Positions 40,553 through 49,241 of a DNA stretch of 64,000 bases are shown here, one piece after another. The notes under the pieces are model-generated. The model worked only from the letters and a program-made list of their open reading frames with translations. It was not told where the DNA came from and ran no database searches. Source of the stretch: Acidovorax sp. 210-6. GTDB lineage: Bacteria > Pseudomonadota > Gammaproteobacteria > Burkholderiales > Burkholderiaceae_C. Location of the stretch: assembly GCF_010020825.1 (NCBI RefSeq), contig NZ_JAACJE010000001.1:3596001-3660000 (forward strand). The letters run 5' to 3'. The position numbers and the translations under genes were made by a program. Positions within the stretch are counted from its first letter, which is position 1; every line of letters starts with the position of its first letter.

Positions 40553-41571
40553 TCGGGCGCTGGCACGCGGCGCACGGTCTGGTCGATGGCGCCGAAGATG
40601 CTCTGGCCGGCGGCGTCGAACATCTCGATGCGCACGCGGTCGCCAAAGCGCAGGAAAGGTGTGACGGGCGCGCCGCCCTCGATGGTCTCGACCATGCGCA
40701 GCTCGGCCAGGCAGGCGTAGCCCACGCCGCCACGGGCGATGCTGGAGCCATGCAGGCTGCCGTGCTTGTTCGACACCGTGCCCGAGCCGACGATGGAGCC
40801 CGCCGCCATGGCGCGCGTCTTCGTCACATGCGCCACGAGCTGGGCGAAGCTGAAGGCCATGTCCTGGCCCGCGTCGGGGCAGCCGAAGGGCTGGCCGTTG
40901 AGCTGCACGTTCAGGGGGCGGTGCAGCTTGCAGTCCTGCCAGGCGTCACCCAGCTCGTCCGGCGTGACGGCCACGGGCGCGAAGCTGCTGGCGGGCTTGG
41001 ACTGGAAGAAGCCGAAGCCCTTGGCCAGCTCGGCCGGGATGAGATTGCGCAGGCTCACGTCGTTCACCAGCATGACGAGGCGGATCGCCTGCGCGCACCG
41101 CGCCACGCCCGCGCCCAGCGGCAGGTCGCCCGTGACCACGGCCACCTCGGCCTCGAAGTCGATGCCCCAGTCCTCGGTGAGCGCGTCGATGGGAGCCTGC
41201 GGCGGCACGAAGCTGTCCGAGCCGCCCTGGTACATCAGCGGGTCGGTCCAGAACGATGCGGGCATCTCGCTGCCGCGCGCCTTGCGCACCAGCTCCACAT
41301 GGTTGAGGTAGGCCGAGCCGTCGGCCCACTGGTAGGCGCGCGGCAGCGGCGCATGGCATTGCGCCGGATCGAAAGGCTGGGCGCCGGGCGCCTGGCCCCC
41401 ATTGAGCGCATCGGACACCTGCTGGAGCTGGGGCGCGCAGCGCTCCCAGTCGTCCAGCGCGGCCTGCAGCGTGCGCGCGATGGCGGGGACGGGCTGGCAG
41501 CGGGTGAGGTCGCGGCTGACGACGACGAGCGTGCCGTCGCGGCCGCCTTGCTGGAGGGTGGAGAGTTTCAT
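40549..41571 (-). CDS. fumarylacetoacetate hydrolase family protein
   Basis: A 340-residue FAH-family hydrolase. DFEAEVAVVTGDLPLG gives the first metal ligands (Glu, Glu), LVMLVNDVSLRNLIPAEL the Asp region, and IVGSGTVSNKHGSLHGSSIA the C-terminal active-site loop. The N-terminal 80 residues form a smaller domain. With maiA next to it the likely step is fumarylacetoacetate to fumarate and acetoacetate, ending tyrosine breakdown; fumarylpyruvate is the alternative substrate. Overlaps maiA as GTGA and follows the VOC gene by 15 bp. Confidence 0.88.
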   Translation of the reverse strand: MKLSTLQQGGRDGTLVVVSRDLTRCQPVPAIARTLQAALDDWERCAPQLQQVSDALNGGQAPGAQPFDPAQCHAPLPRAYQWADGSAYLNHVELVRKARGSEMPASFWTDPLMYQGGSDSFVPPQAPIDALTEDWGIDFEAEVAVVTGDLPLGAGVARCAQAIRLVMLVNDVSLRNLIPAELAKGFGFFQSKPASSFAPVAVTPDELGDAWQDCKLHRPLNVQLNGQPFGCPDAGQDMAFSFAQLVAHVTKTRAMAAGSIVGSGTVSNKHGSLHGSSIARGGVGYACLAELRMVETIEGGAPVTPFLRFGDRVRIEMFDAAGQSIFGAIDQTVRRVPAPE

Positions 41572-41586
41572 GGGTGGGCTCCGCAA

Positions 41587-42126
41587 TCAGGTGGGGCGAT
41601 GGCTACCGTCGTGCATCCACGCAGCGTGTTTGGGGGCTTTCTTGGTGCGCGCCCATTCGTTGAGCATGTCCCACTTCACCTCGTCGAGCTTTTGCAGCAT
41701 CTCGGGCGTGCCGGTGTTCACGGCCAGCTCCAGGCGGTGGCCGCTGGGGTCGAAGAAGTAGATGGACTGGAACAGCGTGTGGTCGGTCGGGCCGATGACC
41801 TCGATGCCGTCGGCCTGCAGGCGCGCCTTGGCGGCGAGCAGTTCCTCCATGGTGTCCACCTGCAACGCCAGGTGCTGCGTCCAGACGGGGGTGTTGCGGT
41901 CGCGGTCCATGGGCGGCTGGCCCGGCAGCTCGAAGAAGGCCAGGATGTTGCCGTGGCCCGCGTCCAGGAAGATGTGCATGTACGGGTCGGGCTCGCCGGT
42001 GGAGGGCACGCTGTCCTCGGCGATGGCGAGCACGAAGCCCATGTTCAGGTACTTGCCGTACCACTCCACCGTCTGCTTGGCGTCCTTGCAGCGGTAGGCC
42101 ACGTGGTGAATTTTCTGGATCTGCAT
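41587..42126 (-). CDS. VOC-family (glyoxalase/dioxygenase) protein
   Basis: A 179-residue protein of the vicinal-oxygen-chelate fold: IQKIHHVAYRCKDAKQTVEW with a metal His, WTQHLALQVDTMEELLAAKA with a second His, and IYFFDPSGHRLELAV with a Glu. It could be a small dioxygenase or isomerase acting before MaiA and FAH; the substrate is unknown. The start MQIQKIHH follows GGAGACACC. First gene of the operon, behind a good promoter in the divergent region with lysR. Confidence 0.8.
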   Translation of the reverse strand: MQIQKIHHVAYRCKDAKQTVEWYGKYLNMGFVLAIAEDSVPSTGEPDPYMHIFLDAGHGNILAFFELPGQPPMDRDRNTPVWTQHLALQVDTMEELLAAKARLQADGIEVIGPTDHTLFQSIYFFDPSGHRLELAVNTGTPEMLQKLDEVKWDMLNEWARTKKAPKHAAWMHDGSHRPT

Positions 42127-42165
42127 GGCGGTGTCTCCTGTGCCGTTCATGGCACCTTGGACGCC

Positions 42166-42194
42166 ATTACACGGCCTTTCGATCTATCATTCAA
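42166..42194 (-). promoter_or_regulatory. predicted promoter of the VOC-fah-maiA operon
   Basis: Minus strand TTGAAT, 17 nt, TGTAAT. The surrounding AT-rich 42190-42228 (with ATTTAT repeated) is the likely LysR binding region between the divergent genes. Confidence 0.5.
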
Positions 42195-42228
42195 ACGGTA
42201 TTTATTAATTCATTTATCAGTTTTTCAT

Positions 42229-43143
42229 ATGAATGTGACCCTGCGGCAGTTGCGCGCCCTGGTGGCGCTGGTGCGCACCGGCAGCTTCACCCAGGCCGCC
42301 GCCTCGCTGCATGTGACGCAATCGGCGCTGAGCGGGCAGATCAAGGAACTGGAGCAGGCGCTGGGCGTGCGCCTGGTCGAGCGCAGCACGCGGCGCATCG
42401 GGCTGACGGAAGCGGGGCGCGGCTTCTATCCGCTGGTGGACAAGATCCTGCAGGACCTCGAAGGCGTGCTGCACGGCATCGACGATCTGAAGGCGCTCAA
42501 AAAAGGCGTGGTGCGCGTCGCGGCCCCGCAGCTCATGGCCTGCACGCTGCTGCCCGAGGTGATCGCCGCATTCAGCCACGCCCATCCAGAAGTGCAGGTG
42601 CGGCTGGCCGACTGCGAGGTGGACAGCGTGCTGGCGCGCGTGGCCAGCGGCGAGGTGGATTTTGGCGTGGGGCCCGAGCGCCCGACGGGCGCGGACATCG
42701 CCGCACAAGCGCTGTTCGAGCTGCCCTTCATGGTGGTCTTCCCGCCGGGCCATGCGCTGGAACCGTTGCCGCGCATTGGCTGGAACGATGTGGTGCAGCA
42801 CCCGTTCATTGCCCTGCAGGGGCAATTCACAGAGCTGCTCACGCACGACCTGCACGGCGCGCTGCGCGACCTGACACTGCGCCCCAGCCACGAGGTGGCC
42901 TTCATGTCCACGGCGCTGAGCCTCGTGCACGCCGGCCAGGGCATCACGACCTGCCTGCCCTACGCAGACTCGCTGGTGAAGCTCTACCAGTTGCGGATGC
43001 GCCCGCTGACCGGCCCCGAGCTTCGCCGCAAGTTCCAGGTTTATCAACGCGCCAGCGCCTCGCTGGCACCGGCGGCGGCTGAGTTCGCGCGGTTCCTCCA
43101 TGCGCAGGTGGCGTCCCGAGGCTGGAGCGCTTCTGGTGAATGA
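42229..43143 (+). CDS. LysR-family regulator
   Basis: A 304-residue LysR protein. The winged helix-turn-helix is LRQLRALVALVRTGSFTQAA, SLHVTQSALSGQIKELEQAL, with VRLVERSTRRIGLTEAGRGF after it. The effector domain has VRVAAPQLMACTLLPEVIAA and VDFGVGPERPTGADIAAQ. Divergent from VOC-fah-maiA, so it most likely controls that operon in response to a pathway intermediate. About 45 bp after its stop begins an inverted family B repeat. Confidence 0.9.
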   Translation: MNVTLRQLRALVALVRTGSFTQAAASLHVTQSALSGQIKELEQALGVRLVERSTRRIGLTEAGRGFYPLVDKILQDLEGVLHGIDDLKALKKGVVRVAAPQLMACTLLPEVIAAFSHAHPEVQVRLADCEVDSVLARVASGEVDFGVGPERPTGADIAAQALFELPFMVVFPPGHALEPLPRIGWNDVVQHPFIALQGQFTELLTHDLHGALRDLTLRPSHEVAFMSTALSLVHAGQGITTCLPYADSLVKLYQLRMRPLTGPELRRKFQVYQRASASLAPAAAEFARFLHAQVASRGWSASGE

Positions 43144-43187
43144 TTCCTGCCGCTCTGCATTCCGTCAGGGCGCATGAACGCACGGCC

Positions 43188-43290
43188 CAGCCCAGCGACC
43201 ACCGCGCAAGGGCCGCCCCGCCGCGCTGGTGGTGTCCCCCCTCCCGAAGGAGAGGGGGAAGGAGCGAAGCGACACAGGGGGTGTTTACCT
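43188..43290 (-). repeat. family B post-stop repeat, copy 4 (minus strand)
   Basis: On the minus strand it begins right after the nirE stop with ACACCCCCTGTGTCGCTTCG, then a CCCCTCTCC/GGAGGGGG hairpin, and ends with CGGGGCGGCCCTTGCGCGG and GGGCTGGGCCGTGCG. Orientation follows nirE, not lysR. Confidence 0.78.
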
Positions 43291-44115
43291 CAGCGCCGGC
43301 CCGCCGATGCGCTCCTGCAGCGACACGGTGCCGCCAATCATGATGAGCGCTGGCGGGTGCACCCCGTGTTTCACGCTGAGCGCGGGCAGGGTTTCGAGCG
43401 TGCCGACGATGGTGCGCTGGTCCGGCCGGGTGGCGCGCTCGACCAGGGCCGCAGGCGTGTGGCCCGGCAGGCCATGCTCGACCAGCTTGGTGCAGATCAC
43501 CGGCAGGGTGCCTACGCCCATGTAAATCACCACCGTCTGGCGCGGCCGGGCCAGTGCGGCCCAGTCCAGCGCGACGCTGCGCTCCTCGCCCTCGCCCTGC
43601 AGGTGGCCGGTGGCGAACACCAGCATGCCGGTGTGGTCGCGGTGCGTGAGCGGAATGCCGGTGCTGGCCGAGGCGCCCTGCGCGGCGCTGATGCCGGGCA
43701 CGGTCTCGCAGGCAATGCCTTCGGCAATCAGGGCCTCGGCCTCCTCGCCGCCACGGCCAAAGATGTAGGGATCGCCACCCTTGAGGCGCACCAGCGACTT
43801 GCCGGCCTTGGCCAGGCGCACCATGAGTTCGATGATGCCTTCCTGGGGCAAGGTGTGGTTGCTGCTTTGCTTGCCGACGTAGATGCGCTCGGCGTCCTGG
43901 GGAATCTGGCGCAGCACATCGTCCGACACCAGGTTGTCGTAGAGCACCACGCGCGCGCTGGCCAGCACGCGGGCAGCCTTGAGGGTCAGCAGTTCCGCGT
44001 CACCGGGTCCTGCACCGACCAGCGTCACGCGCCCCCATTCAGAAGGTGAAAGGACGGCGGTCACAGGGGCGTCTGGCTGAACGGCGGCGTGCGCGGGAGG
44101 GCGGGCGGTATCCAT
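43285..44115 (-). CDS. nirE: uroporphyrinogen-III C-methyltransferase (NirE/CobA)
   Basis: A 276-residue SAM-dependent enzyme making precorrin-2, the entry to heme d1 (and to siroheme and cobalamin). VTLVGAGPGDAELLTLKAAR is the first signature, LVRLKGGDPYIFGRGGEEAE the second, and VPGISAAQGASASTGIPLTH the third. No fused uroporphyrinogen synthase or siroheme domain is present. Its position divergent from nirC-N, with an FNR-type site between, supports the NirE role. A TTG one codon upstream is possible, but ATG is preferred. Confidence 0.88.
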   Translation of the reverse strand: MDTARPPAHAAVQPDAPVTAVLSPSEWGRVTLVGAGPGDAELLTLKAARVLASARVVLYDNLVSDDVLRQIPQDAERIYVGKQSSNHTLPQEGIIELMVRLAKAGKSLVRLKGGDPYIFGRGGEEAEALIAEGIACETVPGISAAQGASASTGIPLTHRDHTGMLVFATGHLQGEGEERSVALDWAALARPRQTVVIYMGVGTLPVICTKLVEHGLPGHTPAALVERATRPDQRTIVGTLETLPALSVKHGVHPPALIMIGGTVSLQERIGGPALR

Positions 44116-44184
44116 CAATGCTCCGGTAAAAGCGGGGTGCGGTGGCAGGTGTTCCCATTGTCAAAAGCCCTCGCCATAACGCCC

Positions 44185-44198
44185 TTGACTCACATCAA
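44185..44198. promoter_or_regulatory. FNR/DNR-type binding site between nirE and nirC
   Basis: TTGAC-TCAC-ATCAA matches the TTGAT-N4-ATCAA half-site arrangement with one change. It lies 62 bp before nirC and 70 bp before nirE, so it can serve either direction. Anaerobic or nitric-oxide control is inferred. Confidence 0.7.
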
Positions 44199-44259
44199 GG
44201 ACATGCAGAACCATTGCGGTGAACATCGGCACATGTCGGCGGCCTTCTGCCACCGATAA

Positions 44260-44655
44260 ATGCCCACCATGGTAAACCTCCCGATCCTTTCACGGCGCCC
44301 CCGATCCTTGGCACGCACCCTGCAGTCCTGCGGCGTGTCGCTGCTTCTGTGCCTTGTCGCCCATCAAGTCCATGCGCAGGCCCCGGACGCTGCGCGCCAG
44401 CGCGAGCTGATCCGCATGGTGCGCCAGGACTGCGGCTCCTGCCACGGCCTGCAACTGACGGGCGGCCTGGGCCCCGCGTTGACCCGCGAAGCACTGGCCG
44501 ACAAGCCCCTGGAATCCATGGCCTCGACGATCTACGGCGGCCGCCCCGGCACGCCCATGGCGCCCTGGAAGGCCATGCTCAGCGAGGCCGACGCCCTGTG
44601 GATCGCCCAGCAACTCATGGCCGGATTCCCCGAGCCGCAGAAGGATGCCCGATGA
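44260..44655 (+). CDS. nirC: cytochrome c55x, NirC
   Basis: A 131-residue periplasmic c-type cytochrome with a signal peptide (SCGVSLLLCLVAHQVHAQA) and one heme site CGSCH in VRQDCGSCHGLQLTGGLGPA. The axial Met is probably in PGTPMAPWKAMLSE. NirC accepts electrons for, or helps mature, cytochrome cd1 nitrite reductase. ATG 44269 is an alternative start. The stop overlaps nirF by four bases. First gene of the heme d1 operon. Confidence 0.85.
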   Translation: MPTMVNLPILSRRPRSLARTLQSCGVSLLLCLVAHQVHAQAPDAARQRELIRMVRQDCGSCHGLQLTGGLGPALTREALADKPLESMASTIYGGRPGTPMAPWKAMLSEADALWIAQQLMAGFPEPQKDAR

Positions 44656-45842
44656 AACGCCGTGACTGCCTCGCCCTGCTGGGCGCCTCTTCCCTGCTGC
44701 TGGCGGGCTGCGCCAGCACCGGCCCCGCGCCCTCCCTGGTCGGCACGGGCGACCTGGGCGTCGTCGTGGCGCGCTCCACCGGCACGCTGGCCATCGTCAA
44801 CACCAGCCAGCGCAAGTTGCTGGCCGAGGTCAAGGGCCTGGGCGACCTCTCGCACGCCTCGGTGGTGTTCTCGCGCGACGCGCGCCATGCCTTCGTTTTC
44901 GGGCGCGACGGCGCGCTGACCAAGGTGGACCTGCTGACCCAGCGCATTGCCGGCCGCGTGATGCAGGCGGGCAACTCCATCGGTGGCGCCATCAGCGCCG
45001 ACGGCAGCCTGGTGGTGGCGCAGAACTACACGCCGGGCGGCATCAAGGCCTTCGACACTGCCACGCTGGAACTGGTGGCCGACGTGCCCGCCGAGTTCGA
45101 ACCCGGCCGCCTCTCGCGCGTGGTCGGCCTGGTGGATCTGCCGGGCCGCCGCTTCGCCTACAGCCTGTTCGACGCGGACGCCATCTGGATCACCGACCTG
45201 TCCAACCCCGCGCGCCCCGTCACCACCAAGCTGCCGAACATCGGCCGCCAGCCGTACGACGCGCTGGTCACGCCCAACGGACGCCACTACATCGCCGGCC
45301 TGTTCGGCGAGGACGGCCTGGCCATGGTGGACCTGTGGGAGGAAAAACCCCAGGTACGCCGCATCCTCGCGGGCTACGGCCGGGGCCAGGAGCCGCTGCC
45401 GGTCTACAAAATGCCGCACCTGCGCGGCTGGGCCGTGGCCGGGCGCCGCGCCTACCTGCCCGCCATCGGCCGCCACGAGGTGCTGGTGGTGGACACCGAC
45501 ACCTGGCAGGAGGTCGGCCGCATCCCGGTGGCGGGCCAGCCCGTGTTCGTGATGGCCCGGCCCGATGGCCGCCAGGTGTGGGTCAATTTCTCGGTGCCCG
45601 ACTACCACCGCGTGCAGGTCATCGACACCACCACACAGAAGATCGTGCGCACGCTGGAGCCCGGCAAGGCCGTGCTGCACATGGAATTCACGCCGCGCGG
45701 CGAATCGGTCTGGATCAGCTCGCGCGACGACCACCGCGTCAGCGTGATCGACACGCAAACCTTCGCCACCCAGGCGACGATGACAATCGATTCGCCCAGC
45801 GGCATTTTCTTCACTTCCCGCGCTGCGCGGGTGGGGTTCTGA
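44652..45842 (+). CDS. nirF: heme d1 biosynthesis protein NirF
   Basis: A 396-residue lipoprotein (lipobox LLAGC, Cys near residue 19) with an eight-bladed propeller-like fold related to the d1 domain of cytochrome cd1. GTGDLGVVVARSTGTLAIVN and FVFGRDGALTKVDLLTQ are typical. NirF acts late in heme d1 synthesis in the periplasm. The start overlaps the nirC stop. The frame ends just before a family B repeat, which separates it from nirDL. Confidence 0.9.
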   Translation: MKRRDCLALLGASSLLLAGCASTGPAPSLVGTGDLGVVVARSTGTLAIVNTSQRKLLAEVKGLGDLSHASVVFSRDARHAFVFGRDGALTKVDLLTQRIAGRVMQAGNSIGGAISADGSLVVAQNYTPGGIKAFDTATLELVADVPAEFEPGRLSRVVGLVDLPGRRFAYSLFDADAIWITDLSNPARPVTTKLPNIGRQPYDALVTPNGRHYIAGLFGEDGLAMVDLWEEKPQVRRILAGYGRGQEPLPVYKMPHLRGWAVAGRRAYLPAIGRHEVLVVDTDTWQEVGRIPVAGQPVFVMARPDGRQVWVNFSVPDYHRVQVIDTTTQKIVRTLEPGKAVLHMEFTPRGESVWISSRDDHRVSVIDTQTFATQATMTIDSPSGIFFTSRAARVGF

Positions 45843-45847
45843 GCTAT

Positions 45848-45973
45848 GGAACACCCCCCTGAGCGGCTGCGCCGCTTCCCCCCGCTCTCGCATTGCTGCG
45901 CAATGCGGGCAGGGGGACGCCGCCAGCGCGGCGGGGCGGCCCTTGCGCGGCGGCCGCTGGCCTGGGCCGCGCG
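45848..45973 (+). repeat. family B post-stop repeat, copy 5
   Basis: Starts 5 bp after the nirF stop: ACACCCCCCTGAGCGGCTGC, a GCATTGCTGCGCAATGC hairpin in the middle, and CGGGGCGGCCCTTGCGCGG near the end. Closest match to copy 1. It sits within an operon, so it is not a complete terminator. Confidence 0.8.
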
Positions 45974-46018
45974 AATTTCATCGCATGCGGGCATATCGCA
46001 ATGCAGCGGAGGAACGGC

Positions 46019-47050
46019 ATGCTTCTGAATACCGACCTGCGCCTGGCGCTGCTCAACCCCTGGCAACGCGATTTTCCGCTGGTGCGCGAGCCCTTCGCGC
46101 ACATCGCTGCCAGCCTGGGCATGCCGGCCGACGAGGTCCTGGCAGGTTACGCCCGGCTGCAGAGCGACGGCGCGTTGAGCCGCATCGGCGGAGTGTTCGC
46201 GGGCAATGCCGGCGGCGCCGCGCTGCTGGCCGCCATGGCCGTGCCGCCCGAGCGCCTGGACGCCGTGGCCGCTGTGGTGTCCAGCCACCTGGGTGTGAAC
46301 CACAACTACCAGCGCGAGCACCACTACAACCTCTGGTTCGTGATGACCGGGCAGGACGATGCCGCCGTGCGCGCCGCCATGCGCGCGCTCGAAGAGGCTA
46401 CGGGCCTCCCCGCGCTGCAACTGCGCATGCAGCGCGCCTACCACATCGACCTGGGCTTTGATCTGCGCGGCAGCACCGCCCCCGCGCCCATGGCGGCCGC
46501 GCGCGAGGCCACACCGGTGCTCGATGCCGACCGGCCGCTCGCCGCCCTGCTCGAAGACGGCGTGCCGCTGGTGCCGCGCCCCTACGACGCCTGGGCGCAG
46601 GCGCTGGGCCGCACGCCCGAATCCGTGCTGCACACGCTGCAACAGTGGCTGGACCAGGGCACGGTGCGGCGCATCGGCGCCATCGTGCGCCACCACGAAC
46701 TGGGCTTCGACGCCAACGCCATGACGGTATTCAACATCCCCGATGCCGAAGTCGACACCTGCGGCGAGGCGCTGGCGCGCGTGACCGGCGTAACCCTGGC
46801 CTACCGGCGCGAGCGCGCCGAAGGTTGGCCCTACAACCTGTACTGCATGGTCCATGGCCGCGACCGGGCCGCCGTACGCGATGTGATCGCACGCGCCATC
46901 GCCGAAGCCGGCCTCGCGCAGTATTCGCACGAGGTACTGTTTTCGTGCCGCCGCTTCAAGCAGACCGGCCCCCGGCGCTTCCGCGCCCTGCCCGAAGCCG
47001 CTGCCCCCAGCGCCGCCACACCGGAGGTGCTCGATGCTGTCGCCGGATGA
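46019..47050 (+). CDS. nirDL: siroheme decarboxylase, fused NirD-NirL
   Basis: A 343-residue protein made of two AsnC/Lrp-like halves (about 1-165 and 175-330). Both have the helix-turn-helix-like start (NPWQRDFPLVREPFAHIAAS; GVPLVPRPYDAWAQAL) and the NHNYQREHHYNLWFV or LAYRRERAEGWPYNLYCM core with the catalytic His/Arg-rich region. With NirG and NirH it decarboxylates siroheme to didecarboxysiroheme. Fusion of D and L is known in several denitrifiers. Start after GGAGGAA; it overlaps nirG by 17 nt. Confidence 0.87.
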   Translation: MLLNTDLRLALLNPWQRDFPLVREPFAHIAASLGMPADEVLAGYARLQSDGALSRIGGVFAGNAGGAALLAAMAVPPERLDAVAAVVSSHLGVNHNYQREHHYNLWFVMTGQDDAAVRAAMRALEEATGLPALQLRMQRAYHIDLGFDLRGSTAPAPMAAAREATPVLDADRPLAALLEDGVPLVPRPYDAWAQALGRTPESVLHTLQQWLDQGTVRRIGAIVRHHELGFDANAMTVFNIPDAEVDTCGEALARVTGVTLAYRRERAEGWPYNLYCMVHGRDRAAVRDVIARAIAEAGLAQYSHEVLFSCRRFKQTGPRRFRALPEAAAPSAATPEVLDAVAG

Positions 47051-47504
47051 CGCCCGCCTGCTGGAGCGCCTGCACGGCGATCTGCCGCTGACCGAGCGGC
47101 CCTTCGCCGACGTGGCCTTGGAGTTCGGCTGGACCGAGGACGACGTGATCGGTCGGCTGTCGGCCCTGCTGGAGAGCGGCATGCTCACGCGCTTCGGCCC
47201 GCTGTTCCAGATCGAGCGCGCGGGCGGCCTGTTCGTGCTCGCCGCCATGGCCGTGCCCGAGGAACGCTACGAGGCGGTCACGGCCCAGGTCAACGCCCAC
47301 CCCGAGATCGCGCACAACTACCGACGCGACCATGCGCTCAACATGTGGTTTGTGCTGGGCACCGAGACGCCGGCGCAGTGCGCGGCCGCGATAGCACGCA
47401 TCGAGGCCGAAACGGGCCTCCACGTGCTGGCCTTCCCGAAGGAGCGCGAGTTCTTCGTCGAACTCAAGCTCCCCCTCACGAGCGGAGAAGCCCATGGCGC
47501 TTGA
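47034..47504 (+). CDS. nirG: siroheme decarboxylase subunit NirG
   Basis: A 156-residue AsnC/Lrp-like protein: SPDDARLLERLHGDLPLTER, FGWTEDDVIGRLSALLESGM and IAHNYRRDHALNMWFVLGTE with the family's NYRR..HxxNMWFV core. Assigned to NirG by position between nirDL and nirH and by similarity of type; the G/H split cannot be proved by eye. Overlaps both neighbours. Confidence 0.82.
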   Translation: MLSPDDARLLERLHGDLPLTERPFADVALEFGWTEDDVIGRLSALLESGMLTRFGPLFQIERAGGLFVLAAMAVPEERYEAVTAQVNAHPEIAHNYRRDHALNMWFVLGTETPAQCAAAIARIEAETGLHVLAFPKEREFFVELKLPLTSGEAHGA

Positions 47505-47985
47505 CGATTTCGACCGTGCCCTGATCGCCGCCACCCAGGGCGGCCTGCCGCTGGTGCCCCGCCCCTACGACGCCGTGGGCGAACGTCTGGGCGTCTCGGG
47601 CCTGCAGGTGCGCGAGCGCCTGGCGCAGATGCTGGAGAGCGGGCTCATCCGCCGCATCGGCGCCGTGCCCAACCACTACCGCCTGGGCTTCACAGCCAAC
47701 GGCATGAGCGTCTGGGACGTGGACGACGCGCTGGTGGACCAGCTCGGCGAACGCATCGGCCAGTTGCCCGGCGTGAGCCACTGCTACCGCCGCCCGCGCC
47801 GACTGCCGAGCTGGCCCTACAACCTGTTCGCCATGCTGCATGGCCGCACGCGCGCCGAGGTCGAGCAGCAGGCCGTGCAGTTGCGCGAACTGCTGGGCAG
47901 CGCCTGCCGGGGCCACGACATTCTTTACTCCACCGCCATCCTCAAGAAGACCGGCCTGCGTCTTCGGCAAAGCCAAGAAAGCTAA
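47494..47985 (+). CDS. nirH: siroheme decarboxylase subunit NirH
   Basis: A 163-residue AsnC/Lrp-like protein: DDFDRALIAATQGGLPLVPR, LGVSGLQVRERLAQMLESGL, VSHCYRRPRRLPSWPYNLFA and the end DILYSTAILKKTGLRLR. Fourth siroheme-decarboxylase module of the operon. Its ATG lies inside the end of nirG, and nirJ follows after 2 nt, so translation is tightly linked. Confidence 0.83.
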   Translation: MALDDFDRALIAATQGGLPLVPRPYDAVGERLGVSGLQVRERLAQMLESGLIRRIGAVPNHYRLGFTANGMSVWDVDDALVDQLGERIGQLPGVSHCYRRPRRLPSWPYNLFAMLHGRTRAEVEQQAVQLRELLGSACRGHDILYSTAILKKTGLRLRQSQES

Positions 47986-47987
47986 CC

Positions 47988-49241
47988 ATGTTCCGCATCA
48001 GCCAATACATGCGCGAGCTCGCGCAAGCCCAGGCCACGGGCACCTACCCCGTTCCCGCCCGCCGGGGCAGCGGCCAGCCGCCCGGCCCGGTGGTGATCTG
48101 GAACCTGATCCGCCGCTGCAACCTCACCTGCAAGCACTGCTACGCGCTGTCGGCCGACCACGACTACGAGGGCGAGCTGTCCACGCAGGAAGTATTTGGC
48201 GTGATGGACGACCTCAAGGCCTACAGGGTGCCGGTGCTGATCCTCTCGGGCGGCGAGCCGCTGATGCGGCCCGACATCTTCGAGATCGCCGAGCGCGCCC
48301 GGGACATGAAGTTCTACACGGGCCTGTCGACCAACGGCACCCTGATCGACGAGCCCATGGCCGACCGCATCGCCGCCATGGGCTTCGACTACGTGGGCAT
48401 CAGCCTGGATGGCCTGCGCGAGACGCACGATTTCTTCCGCCGCCTGGACGGCGCGTTCGACCGGAGCCTGGCCGCCGTGCGCTACCTGCACCAGCGCGGC
48501 GTGAAGGTGGGCCTGCGCTTCACCATGACGGCCATGAACGCGCACGACTTCCCGGCGCTGCTGGACCTGATGCGCCAGGAGGCCGTGGACAAGTTCTACT
48601 TCTCGCACCTCAACTACGCCGGGCGCGGCAACATCCACCGCGGCAAGGATGCGCAGTTCCAGGCCACGCGCGATGCGCTCGACCTGCTGTTCGAACGTGC
48701 CTGGCAGTCGGCGCTGGAAGGGCGCGAGGAAGACTACGTCACCGGCAACAACGACGCCGACGGCCCCTACCTGCTGCAATGGGTGCGCGAACGCATGCCG
48801 CAGTGGGAGGCACCGCTGCGCGAGCGCCTCATCGCCTGGGGCGGCAATTCGAGTGGCGTGAACGTGGCCAACATCGACAACCTGGGCAGCGTGCACCCCG
48901 ACACCATGTGGTGGCACCACGACCTGGGCAACGTGCGCCAGCGCCCGTTTTCAAGCATCTGGTCGGACACCTCCGAGCCACTGATGGCGGGCCTCAAGGC
49001 CAAGCCACGCCCGGTGGGTGGACGCTGCGCGTCTTGCCACTATTTCGAGATCTGCGGCGGCAACACGCGCGTGCGCGCCCAGCAGCTCACGGGCGACGCC
49101 TGGGCGGAAGACCCGGGCTGCTACCTGCGCGACGACGAGATCGGCCTGGTCTCGGGCAGCGATGCGCAGCGCGTGGCCGTGACGCCGTTCAGCAACCGCC
49201 GCCGCACCATCGAGATCCATCCGGAGTCTGAGGATGCGTGA
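47988..49241 (+). CDS. nirJ: heme d1 radical SAM enzyme NirJ
   Basis: A 417-residue radical SAM protein. The 4Fe-4S motif CNLTCKHCYA (Cx3Cx2C) is near residue 44, SGGEPLMRPD is the SAM-binding GGE motif, and a SPASM-like C-terminal cluster site occurs at GGRCASCHYFEICGGN. NirJ removes the propionates of didecarboxysiroheme to install the oxo groups. It overlaps nirN by 8 nt. Confidence 0.93.
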   Translation: MFRISQYMRELAQAQATGTYPVPARRGSGQPPGPVVIWNLIRRCNLTCKHCYALSADHDYEGELSTQEVFGVMDDLKAYRVPVLILSGGEPLMRPDIFEIAERARDMKFYTGLSTNGTLIDEPMADRIAAMGFDYVGISLDGLRETHDFFRRLDGAFDRSLAAVRYLHQRGVKVGLRFTMTAMNAHDFPALLDLMRQEAVDKFYFSHLNYAGRGNIHRGKDAQFQATRDALDLLFERAWQSALEGREEDYVTGNNDADGPYLLQWVRERMPQWEAPLRERLIAWGGNSSGVNVANIDNLGSVHPDTMWWHHDLGNVRQRPFSSIWSDTSEPLMAGLKAKPRPVGGRCASCHYFEICGGNTRVRAQQLTGDAWAEDPGCYLRDDEIGLVSGSDAQRVAVTPFSNRRRTIEIHPESEDA